A stretch of DNA of 64,000 nt from Posidonia oceanica (lineage: Eukaryota > Streptophyta > Magnoliopsida > Alismatales > Posidoniaceae): assembly GCA_037176725.1 (NCBI GenBank), contig JAZBRS010000075.1, positions 71,550,001-71,614,000 of the forward strand, read 5' to 3'. Position 1 is the stretch's first letter. Each line of letters opens with the position of its first letter. The translations under genes and the position numbers were made by a program. The notes under the pieces were generated by a model. The model saw nothing but the letters and a program-made list of their open reading frames with translations. It was not told the DNA's origin and did no database searches. Of the stretch, positions 33,905 to 44,924 are shown piece by piece.

Positions 33905-36900
33905 TTTTTGAAGATTACAACATTCCTGTTATTCCAAATAGTCCAAAGAATGGCAAAAATCAAGATACACCAGCATTGTCGTGAAACATTGTATTTAGAA
34001 GAGGAGTGTAAAGAGAATACATCTGAAATATGAGAATCCAAAATACTACCCGTATTAGGAAGAAAGAACTCCTATATGCAGACAGCAGAAGGACAGTGCA
34101 GAAAGATGTGGTAATTAGATTCCAAACTGTGACCACACAGCTCACAGCATTGAGGCCCAGGCCACCCACGTTTACTTAGGTTTTCTCTAGATAAGGTTTT
34201 GTCATGAGTTGCTAACCAAACAAAGATCTTGATTTTTAAAAGGGCAGCAACCTTCCAAATGTCCGCTGAAAACCTAGATCGTAGGCCCCCATCATTGAGA
34301 AAATTATAGCAGCTTTTAACAGAAAAAAAACTTATTGTGAGTTAGTAACCAATCCACTTTGTCATTTCCCAACTAAAGCTACGAAGATTCCATACATTCT
34401 ATAAACTCATGTAACTCATCCGAAGAATGGAAGGCAATGACTCATTGTTCACAGCAAAAATGTCTAACTGTCTATCAGCATAATTCAAAAACAAGGTCTC
34501 AACGGAGGATTTCTTTTTTCGAGCTAAGGAGTATAGGAAAGGCCACTCATGTTTCGGAGCTCTATCTCTAAGCCATTTATTCTCCCAGAAGATAGTATTT
34601 TTCTCATTGCAAATAGAGAAAGAAGAAAGCATATTAACAACAGGAAAGCATTTTTTCAGTTCCCACCAGAATGGAGAAGAACCATTAGCAGCCAGGTTAA
34701 GGAGAGAGCCAAGATTATTCAATGAGCAGTATCTACTAAGAACTAAACTTGACCATTTAAGCCTCTGTGAACCACCCATAAGGTTCCACAAATGTTTACA
34801 TTTAAGGGTTAGATTAAAGTTACTAAGGTTGATAATACCAAGTCCGTCTTGCTCTTTACTACGACAAATATTTTACCATTTAGCCAATGAGTAACCTGAA
34901 TTTGTAGATGAGTAGTTCTTCCACAAGAAGCGCCTGCGGATTCGGTCAATTGCTACTTCCATCCTTTTGGGCAGATGCAATTCTGATAAATAGTATGTAG
35001 GGATGGCTGAAAGCACAGAGTTAATTAGGGTAAGCCTTCCTCCCTTACTTAGGTAGTTTGCTTTCCAAGATTCCAACTTAGCAGTTATTTTATCTAGAAC
35101 TGGTGTCCAATCCTTATATGTTGCTTTTTTGAGGTGTAAAGGTAGTCCCAAATAAACCACAGGCAAGACTGAAGGAGTGCACCCAAGAATAGAACCAACT
35201 CTTAGGACCTGGTCATCCGATACATGAATACCAGTAATAGAAGATTTGCTAAAATTAATCTTAAGTCCAGAACAAGCTTGGAAACATTCTAAGATTCTTT
35301 TGATATTGATGATTCCTTCCTCCTCAAGGGTAAGGAAGATAAGAGTGTCATCTGTATATTGAATATTAAGAACATGAGGCCCCCCATTGGGAAACTGGAT
35401 ACCATTTAAGAGATTATTAGACATACCCAAGGCAAGCATTCTATTTAGGACATGAGCAGTCACTATAAACAATAGTGGGGAAAGAGGATCACATTGCCTA
35501 AGATCATTAGAAGTCCCCAAAAAATCCCTAGGAGAACCATTGACCAAAACAGAAAACCTGGTAGAGCTGATGCACATCTTTATCCAGTTAACCCAAATAG
35601 TATCACAACCCAACCTAGCCAAGAAGTTAAGTAAGAACTCCCAATTGACATTATCAAAGGCTTTTTTAAAGTCTAACTTTAGAAGCAAGCCAGGCGAATG
35701 AGTAGAATTTATGTAATGAAGTGTTTCCTGTGCCACTAAGAAACAGTCACTAATACTTCTCTCTGGGAGAAAAGCACTTTGAGACTCATCCAAAATATCA
35801 TTAAGAATGGGACAAAGTCTACTAACAAGGCATTTGGAAATAATTTTGTAACTACTATTAAGCAGACTAATAGATCTAAAGTTTTGAACTTTCTCAGCAT
35901 GTGCCTTTTTAGGGATCAATGTAATAAAAGTCTGATTAATGCACTTGAGAGTATTGACATCACTAGCCAGAAAAACTGTTCAAACATATCAAAAACATCA
36001 GACTTCAAATTCTGCCAAAAGTGTTGGAAAAAACATAAGGGAAAGCCATCTGGACCAGGTGACTCCTCCTCTAGTAGGGAGTCTACACTTTTTTTAATCT
36101 CTTCTTCAGAGAAAGGAACCACCAAAGAAGCAAGCTCCATTATTTTGACAGGTAATAAGAGGTCCCAGTTGAGGGACAATGCCTAAGAGGTAGGTTTATT
36201 ATATATGTTTCTGAAGTACTTTTCAATTTCAAAGGAGATGGCTATAGGTGATTTCGAAAAGACTCCATCAATTGACAGAGATGAAATAGTATTAATCTTT
36301 CTTCAAAAGTTAACCATTTTATGAAAAAAAAACAGTATTAAGATCACTTGCCTTCAATCATTGGATTCTTGATCTTTATTTCCAATAAATCTCAAGCTCT
36401 CGAAGGATATTAAAATGTTTAATTTTAAGTTGATACTTCCTATCAAGATCTGCCTAGGATAAAGCACCCATTTCAGCCAAAAGGTCTATCCCTTGGACCT
36501 TATTTTCAATTTCAACCAGTCTAGCGTGATGATCAACCCTCCTAGTTGGCAGCCAATCTTTAATAGTCAACTTAGTCATTTTGAACTTGGCAGCCAAGGA
36601 AGGAATAGCATCGACCCCTCTAGAAAAGCTGGAAAGTAAATTTTTGACAAACTCTTCAAAACCCTCTTTGCATAGCCAAGATTTGTAAATTTTGAATGGA
36701 AAAGGACCCCAATCTGGAGCTTGAGTATCCAAGCAAATCGGAATATGGTAAGAAATGATTCTAGCCTTCCCATTACAAACCGACCTGGGAAAGTGTGCTT
36801 CCCAACCTTAGGAGACCAAAAATCTGTCCAACTTGACCATGGTAGAAGAAGCTTGAAAATTAGACCAAGTATATAGGCAATTATTAGGAGAAAAATCAAT

Positions 36901-37428
36901 AAGGCCAGCTGAAGCAATGAAATTATTGAATTCTGTCATAATAAGGGAGACCAGGGCTTTACTCGAGTGTTCATGAGAGTATCTGGTAATATTAAAGTCT
37001 CCTCCCATGTCCCAATTGAAAGATACCATTGTTTGAAGATGGCGCAACTCAGTCAAGAAATCAAGTTTGAGAGGAGCTGCATAGGGTCCATAAACACCTG
37101 TCAACCACCAGTCTAATTTATCCACCTGATTGATCAATTTAACGGAAAGCGAAAATGATCCAAGACACTGATCCACTTTATCACAAAAGGCTGAATTCCA
37201 ATCTATAATTATACCCCTGGAAGCTCCTTGAGAGGGAAGGACCTCCCATTTATTAGGCCTCCCCCCACCAATGGATCTCAGCAAAGCGGGAGAAGGGGAA
37301 ACCAGCTTAGTTTCACAAAGTATGAGGAAGTCGCATTTAAATCTCCTAACCACATTCCTTACTTCCCTGCGTTTACAGCAACTCCTCAATCCTCTAATGT
37401 TCCATGCCAGAATAATCATAAAAATCAT
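33905..37428 (-). pseudogene. LINE ORF2: endonuclease and reverse transcriptase
   Basis: The ATG at 37428 follows the ORF1 stop by six bases. The AP-like endonuclease (37428-36808) has LAWNIRGL, CETK, TGVYGPY, GGDFNITR and LDRFLVS. The reverse transcriptase (about 36180-34873) has ESPGPDGFP, LKLDFKKAFDNVNW, DLRQCDPLSPLLF and a catalytic YTDD where most plant LINEs have YADD or FADD. The usual LRQGDPLSP has Gly changed to Cys. After it come FWWELKKCFP, NTIFWENKWLRD and, near 34140-34250, a zinc-binding segment KIFVWLATHDKTLSRENL with GWPGPQCCELCG. The end has AILWTIWNNRNVVIF near 33950. Stops at about 36180, 35919 and 34873 break it. Confidence 0.88.
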
Positions 37429-37434
37429 CCGATT

Positions 37435-39631
37435 TTAAAACGATAGACCTTCGAAAATGTCAATCAAGTTCCTATTGATGTCTAAGTCCACAGGAGGCAA
37501 AGAGTGTTGAGATCGGATGGTATTAAGAAATTCTACCCTCTCCTTATGATCACAAAAATTAATACCTAATTTACCACATAACTGAGCAAAACATTCATAC
37601 GATTCCCAACTAAAAATACTATCATTCATATCAGATAGGTCATTAAAATCAGAAGATCCATCAGAAGCAGAATAAACACCAGAAACAGAGGATACATCAG
37701 AGTCATATTCAGGTAGAGAAATTTTATTTCTAACAACTAGATTCAAATAGTGTTGCAAAGAATCTCTAGCAACTGAGGCACAAGATCTACTTGTAATAGT
37801 AGGAGAAGGATTTTGCTGGGTACCAGGAGGATCGAAGTTTGCTTCCTCCATATCCTCATCCTCAAAGCAATCAATAGCTGCAAGCACTGTTTTTAATTTT
37901 TCTTTGTTGATCTTCCTGCCTTTACCCACCACCGTTCCGGATTTTCTCTAGGCAGCAGTAGGAAAGATCTCATTGGAGGCCTTAATGAGAGCAGGAAGGG
38001 GAGCAGAGCCAGAAACCTCAATGGCTTTAGCAGCCATCCTAGCACCAGGGACAAGAGGGGAGGGCCGTCCTTGATCCAACAATGGCTCAGACAGGGTAGC
38101 AATCTCCCTACTACGATGGGATTTATCAGCTAGAGGCCGGGAAAAAGAATACTGATTAGGTTCCTCCAAATGAGGGGCAAAAAAAGGCTTCCAGGACTTA
38201 GATGATTCCTTCTAGGAAGATTGAGAGGGATGAAAATCAGAAGAGGCCCCAATCTTGCCTAAGGGCTGAGAATTACCCCCCTACCCGGATTGATCGACCG
38301 CTTTCGGACATGTTTCCCTCTATTATGAGGTTGACTGCCAGATCCCCCTTTCTAGCCTTCGAGTGCCTAAAAGATCTCCCAGGAGGGCGCTGAAACCTTC
38401 TCTAAGGTGCCGAGCCCATGGAGAAAGTGGGAGGGCTAGGACCCTAGGAAGACGAGCTGGAGGAACAAATATCCCAACTCCTATAAATATCTGATGGGAT
38501 ACACATTTCTAGCAAAAGCAAAATACCTAATATCTGAGAGGGTCTTACCTATGTGCAAAGTTATTTTAATCTAGGCATAACATTGGAATTTAGCCTGCTC
38601 TATTCCAAGGTCGACCTCCAAAAGTTCGGTAAAATCCTTTGACCATAGAATGGAAAATATTGACATTCCACAGATGGTGAGTTATCCCTTCCAGTCTAAT
38701 CCACATGTCCTCGTCTTTGAGAGTGAAGACAGCACTAGAGTGGACTGACCATGGAGCAAAGGAATCGGGCAGAGTAACTAGAGAAGCCCTCGAAGTCTTG
38801 AGGGCTTCATCCCTAGCAGTCGGAGAAGAGAACTTAAGAAAAAATTTGCCTAACACAAAGTCATAGATTTCCCAGACCAGGGAAGAAGGCCAGTGACTTA
38901 ATAGGTGTACTTCTAGCTCATCTTTAAATACCTCAGAAGCATGAGGGGTTATAATGATACAGGAAGAGAAAAAATCAAGTTGGTCACATATCTCCTCAGA
39001 AGGGGGAATAATGATGGGGTTATGAGGAGAGAGTTCAGCCATAATTGGTGGTGGTTGAGGCAGAACAGGCCTCTCAGCTAGGGAATAAATCTGTAGATAG
39101 GTGCCGCATGGTCAGGAGATTTACAACGGAAACACAAGTCTTTAAATCTACACCAGGCTTTTTTATGACTTAATAGATCACATTTAAAGCATAATAACTC
39201 ATCAAAGAGGAGCGAGGCTTACATCTCCGAATCACAGTAGTCCAACCTTCCCCCTCAGAATACAAGCAATCACCGCAACCAGGCAGATGAAATAAAGGAA
39301 ACGGTGGAGAGAAAGTGGAAGAAGAGACACACAAGTGTGGATTAAAAAGTGATGACAGAATGGAAAAGCGGAAACCGCCAAGGTAGGAATCCATCCCCTC
39401 AACCGCCACTTCACTCTCTCCACCAACCCTCGCATTAATGGTAGGCGTATCGAATCCCTCTATAATCTCAGCATTAAAATTTTCCTGACAAGGAACATCG
39501 AAGGACCCGTCCAAAGGACGACACAGGAATAACATCGAATCATCATCCTCAAGACCATGCTGCGAACACAAAATCCCGTCAGTCTCAAGAGAATATTCAA
39601 AACCAAGAAAAAGGTTAAAAGTATAATTCAA
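37435..39631 (-). pseudogene. LINE ORF1 (DUF4283-type)
   Basis: The frame includes a DUF4283-like domain (about 39000-38600) with FFLKFSSPTARDEAL and WIRLEGITHHLWNVNIF, the plant LINE ORF1 nucleic-acid-binding fold. Upstream, near 39220-39130, WTTVIRR... and FKDLCFRCKSPDH suggest a zinc knuckle with missing ligands. A charged tail (KGRKINKEKLKTVLAAIDCF, then acidic Ser-rich sequence) ends at 37435. A TAG near 37950 and frame changes near 38500 and 39100 break it. The true start is unclear. Confidence 0.75.
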
Positions 39632-40002
39632 GCCAAACGCATCGCAGTCTCAAGAATTTAAATGATCCATCGAGACCAGGTGCATTCCAAAACCGGACAC
39701 AGGACAAGGAACTAGTTAGAGCAATTAGATGTAGGTACGATGAGTTGCACATTAAAGCACTTAAAATAAACACATCTGCAATCACCACCAAAATGAAAAA
39801 GAGGTTGGCAGGTTGGAACAAAAGGTCTAAGCCAACGAGGGAAAATTACTCTTGCAATTGAATTCTGTCCGATTCATTTCTCTTCTTCACGTCTGTGTTC
39901 CACGCACCTTTAGGTGTCATCTATGATATTGATATAAGATCAGGAGAAAGATTCTTTGGAATAATGGGCAGCACAAGCACATTGATGACACTGGCTAGAT
40001 AT

Positions 40003-40410
40003 ATGAATATGAAATTTGCTAGTTCACACAGCTACAGAAGTCTGTGCTCGAGGGAGGGAGATTCGAAAATGAAGTAACAAGTTGTAAAACAAGCACATCA
40101 TGAAAGTGATGGTTCCACTAAAGTGAAATTTTTTATCCAGCTCTTCACAAAGGCAAAGTAATGGTCAATCACTATTGAAGCTAGTCACGTCGAAGTAGAC
40201 CAATTTGTGTTATTTATTAGCAAAATAAATGAACAGAAGAAGGTTTACACAAGCACTGATAACAAGTTGGTTTGAATTTATGAATATAGAATTTTTTATT
40301 CAGTTCATGCACCTACAAAATTCCTATATACTTGAGGGAGGTAAGAAAAGAAGTGACATGACATGTTGAGGAGCAGCAACATTTCGAAAGTGACGGCTCT
40401 ACTAAAGTGA
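40003..40410 (+). repeat. diverged direct duplication, spacing about 277 bp
   Basis: Unit 1 (40003-40130) and unit 2 (40279-40410) share, in order, ATGAATAT.GAATTT, CTTGAGGGAGG-like, GAAGT.ACA...GTTG and GAAAGTGAYGGYTCYACTAAAG followed by TGAAA. Not recognised as a known element. Confidence 0.6.
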
Positions 40411-41929
40411 AACAGATGAAATCTGGAAGCAAGATGTTGTTACACAAGCACATGGCTTGTGTAAGTAGCCGCCTAGGTCCTGCTGATGGAGATGACCAGG
40501 ATGGACTGATAGCTATGGAAGCTGTGTGAGTGGCCATGGTTGAGGGTGGTGGACTGAGACTGGTGGGTTGCCTCATGCATAATTTTTTGAAGAAAATATG
40601 GATTTCATTCTATCTTTTTGAAGTAAAAGTGAAGATCACAGATTCATGCTCCTTCACCATGGGTTATGTAAGTTGGGCTATCTGACGTTATCGCAGTACT
40701 ATCAATTCTTACAGCAAGTGTTGCCAATTGGAGGATCTTACCAATAAAGTGAGGACTGATACAGGGATTGTTTGATTTTCTTTTGTAATTTTGTTTTTTT
40801 TCTATGATTACTCAGCATCTTCTTGATGATGCTCATTTCTCAATGAGAATCCTTATATCCACATTTCAAAAAATCCTTTTCAATCCAATACAAAGGTTAA
40901 ATAGTATGACATGGTTAACTCACATTTGCTGGCATCTTCTTGAAAGGCGTTGCTATTTCAATAATTACTTGTGTACGTTCTTTCATTACCTGCATTATTT
41001 TCAGCGGTCGGAAATGATAAATAGTATTGTAATTTACAAAAACAAAAAAGAAATGGAAACACCATGGTTAACTTTCTTTTTCAACAAAACTACCTTAATT
41101 GAATGTGAGGTCCCATAAGTCGTAGGAAGACAATAATAAATCAACTGCAAATAAAATCACAATTAGTTTACAAAGACAAAACAACTGCAAATATATGCAA
41201 GTTTATGTGAGACTTACCAATATCCCATCAAATAGAATCCGATTTGTTAGAAATGTCTTGTGTGCGACAACATTATGTCAAGAGGTGTCCAAAATGATAG
41301 AGTTGAAAAAATGTCAAGAGAAAAAACATTATGTCATATTAACTACAAAAAAAATTAATAAAAAGAAATGGTTGCTTACATGGCAGTTACTCATTTCCAC
41401 AAGATACCATAGATGTTCTCTAAATTGTTTCACAATCTCCATTAACAGAATCTCGATTTCATCCTCCTTGGAATCCTTTAAGTCACCGAAAAAATATAAA
41501 AAATCAAAGTCAGGAATGCGTCACTTATATCCTCCATTGATCATAATCCTATCCTATACATAAAAGTGCAACTAAGCACCTTAAGTGAGGTATTTTCTTC
41601 CATCACATTGTAAACGTATGATAACACCCTCTTTCTATATCCTATTGTTGGTTCTTTCTCAATTTCGTTATTTGCTAAGTTCTTTCTTCCTGATCGTCCA
41701 TATGCTTACTTCTGTCTAGTCCTTACCACCTCATGCTCTTGCCACATGTTACTGTAATTGTATACCCTTATTTGCCAACTCCTCCTTATTACCATGTGTG
41801 ACTGATCATTATCACTTTCTCTATATGCTCAAGAGAGCATCTATCTATTTTATTACTCTTTCTTCATATGTATTATTACCATGTGATTGATAGATGCTCT
41901 ACAAACTTCTACAAGATCAGAAGATGATT

Positions 41930-41950
41930 TCTATCTATCTATCTATCTAT
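41930..41950. repeat. CTAT microsatellite
   Basis: Five tandem CTAT units, seen directly. Confidence 0.85.
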
Positions 41951-43113
41951 TTTATTAAGTGTTTGATGCAATTCAATACATACTCATTTTGAGTGACTTC
42001 TTGCTTGCACAAGAGAGAAGTTCAACAAGAAGAATACCAATTCATCTTTATTAGGAGTTATCTATTTTTTTCTCATTCATGGGATTTTGGGTGGATCTTT
42101 TTGTATATAGGGAGTATGGTATATAAATCACCTTGAGGCTCTTTTGTATTGGGAAAGTTTATGATGGAGGCCTTTTATAGGTATTGTTTGACTGATATTT
42201 ATTGTGATTATGTTTTCTATATCTATAAATAATTATATAGAAGTGCAACTGATTAAACATATGATTTTCTCGTAATTAAACTTCCAAATATAACAGCGTC
42301 TGGAATAACACAAAAAGATACAATGCTTTAATTTTTTCTTACATAAATAATAAACGTTTTTCTAACACATGCATTCCACGTGCATTGCATGTATATCTTA
42401 AAAACTAGTTTTCTAAATCATCATGAATCTTAAATACTCATCATAAGAAACAAAAATTATGAAAAAAAATCAACAAGAGAATTAAATATTGATTAGTAGA
42501 AAGTGATGCTACAATTTTATTACCTTAAATGGCCCATGTAACTTGAAGTTCATCGTCAAAAGTTTTAAAACAGATTACATTATCCTAAATGTGTTCTGAG
42601 CACATTTGCATGCAGAAAGGACACTTCCGATTGCATGTTCAAATAATTGCGTTCACTAGCACTATGCTCATTGTTATGTTTCAACGAATTAAAAAGATTT
42701 ATTAAAACAATTAATTGTTCTTCATATCTTCTAAATCCTAATTTGTACAAGATTAGTTGTTTATTAGATTCTAAAAAACTAAATATACTTTAAAAGTTTT
42801 TTTGATGGAACTTTTTAGGTAAGATGTCTTCACATAAACCTTCTTTTGTCGTATCGGGAATGGGCTGCGACAACATAAGAATAGAAAAATAATACAACAT
42901 CAAAACTGGAAGCAGAAATAACTAAAATAACGTCTTAGTGTTTGTGTGGTATAAATAGTGGATGGGAAAATAAAGTTCGGTTCGCAGAGCTTAGCGAAAT
43001 CATCAAGGTGGAAAATCGAAAAGACGGTCATTTATATTCCATTTAAATGCTTTTTACATGACACTATTTTTTGAGTAAAAACGACAATTTTTTATTATAT
43101 CAAAAGGAACTCA

Positions 43114-43137
43114 CCCCCCCCCCCCCCCCCCCCCCCC
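43114..43137. repeat. 24-base C homopolymer
   Basis: An uninterrupted run of C in AT-rich DNA. Length is prone to sequencing error. It sits immediately before the duplication at 43139-43322. Confidence 0.85.
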
Positions 43138-43138
43138 A

Positions 43139-43322
43139 CTCTCTTTCCAAATGGATCAAGCTTTTGTTAAACTCCTAAATTGACCTTAGAAATTCAATAA
43201 TTACCTGATATTGTAATTTATAGTATTAAAGGACCTCCCTGCGGCCCCCTCCAAACGGATCAGACTTTTGTGAAACTACTCAATTAACCTTAGTAATTCA
43301 ATAATTACGCGATATTATGTAA
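43139..43322 (+). repeat. two-copy direct repeat of about 106 bp
   Basis: Both copies read CC(A)AA.GGATCA..CTTTTGT.AAACT followed by CCTTAG.AATTCAATAATTAC and GATATT. Copy 1 starts near 43145 and copy 2 near 43249. The copies differ at several positions, so the duplication is not recent. Confidence 0.75.
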
Positions 43323-44924
43323 TCCAATTAACATAATTGTAATTAAGATGAAATATTATTTAATTGAAATTTGTAATTAAACAGTCACTACCAACTAAAA
43401 TCAAAATTGCAATCCTTAAAATCTATCAATGAATCCTTTATTACTAAAATGCCCCATTTACCTCCTCAACTCAACTGATCTTCTTCTTAATCTCAAATTC
43501 CTCACTTCAATCCTAAAAAAGGAACAGATTTGTCACTATCACCATCATTATCTGTCGAGTACATGAGGACAATCACCATGAATCGTGTGTCCTTGTTGAT
43601 TTCTCCGAAGTTAGTAAAACAAAACCTTAACCATCTCAAAGACAGACCTGAAGCATCCACCAGTATTTAAAATAGATTCAATTTTGATACTCCAAATGAT
43701 ATTCAGTACATACGTAGAAGTAGTATTTGACTATCATATTTGGTATATAGATTCCAAATGCATTCTTCTAGACCCCTAAGGTATCCGTATTGGATACCGA
43801 CAGTCACTAGATACTTCCGGATATTTATCATACTGCCACGTGGTGTGTCCTTGTTTAAAAACTGTAATTTTAATTTTAGATACCTCAGGGTACATTTGGA
43901 AGACATGTAAGAGCATGATCTCGTATAATCTTTAAAAGAAAAATGCAAAAGCATACTTGGTAACAAGGAATGTGCTAACGTAGTTGTCCTAACTTGTCCC
44001 CAAGTACTTTGATACATCATTGTTTATATTAATAATTTTGTTTTAATGTTTGTTTTCTCAAGAAAGATATTATATTAACTTTCAATCTTGCATTTCCTCA
44101 AAAAAAAATTTCAAGTTTAGTAGTGTGTTATTTTTATTTTAGATAAAAAAATTCTATTTTATTAAATATAGAGATCTATAGGAATATATATACTTAATGG
44201 TGTATCCTTCATGTGTGATGTTCTACTTTTCCACTGGGACTACCATATCCATGTTCATGTCATTCTGGTTTCCATATCCTTGCTTTATTAGCTAGGTTCT
44301 ACTTCTAATAGAATATATGTTGAACCTTACCTCCCTATACAATCCCATTCACTACAAAATCCATCACCATAAAATAGATAGCCCAAGTAAAACCCAAAGT
44401 GTTGCCAACAATCTCAAGATTCATAGATTCTCATAACAAAGTACTGTCCCAAGGCCAAGCCCCAATTCCTTCTATTGCTTACTGTTTATCAAGATTATGT
44501 CTGGTCAACATATAGTAACATTTGTACTGTAACTTGTTGTTTCTGTCAACATGACCAAATTTCCTATGGACATGGTATATATTTTTTTTCACTTGTAGAC
44601 ATTTTCATACATGTTTTACCATTTCCACTCTCTTGCATCATCTGCTTTCCCTTCTCCAAATTTGCTTTCAAAACATTTCCCAAAACCATAAGTCTACGTG
44701 GATCTAAGAATTGGAAGTTCCATTTTTTCTAAAATATATTATCTCTTTTGAATAATATTACATATCTAAATAACCGAATACCTAGAGACATTTAGGGGGC
44801 GAGAGAGGGCACATACCCTATGAATATGAATTATAGCATAGAAAAGTTTCATTTTGATTTAGAAAAATAAACAGTACAGTTATTACAAAAACAAACAACC
44901 ATGAGTCCATGTCCTCTTCAAAAT

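Larger units (their letters stand above)
33870..39840 (-). mobile_element. L1-type LINE, decayed, minus strand
   Basis: Two open-frame blocks in LINE order: ORF1 (37435-39631) and ORF2 with endonuclease, reverse transcriptase and zinc-binding C-terminus (33905-37428). No poly-A tail is visible at the 3' end near 33870, where it meets an LTR fragment. The 5' end lies somewhere in 39640-39860. It is inactive because of stops and frame changes. Confidence 0.88.
39845..44920. other. intergenic, short repeats only
   Basis: No supported gene. It contains an approximately 277-bp-spaced duplication (40003-40410), a CTAT microsatellite (41930-41950), a C-run (43114-43137) and a roughly 106-bp duplication (43139-43322). 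Open frames such as 41195-41563 are AT-rich with no motifs. Confidence 0.5.
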
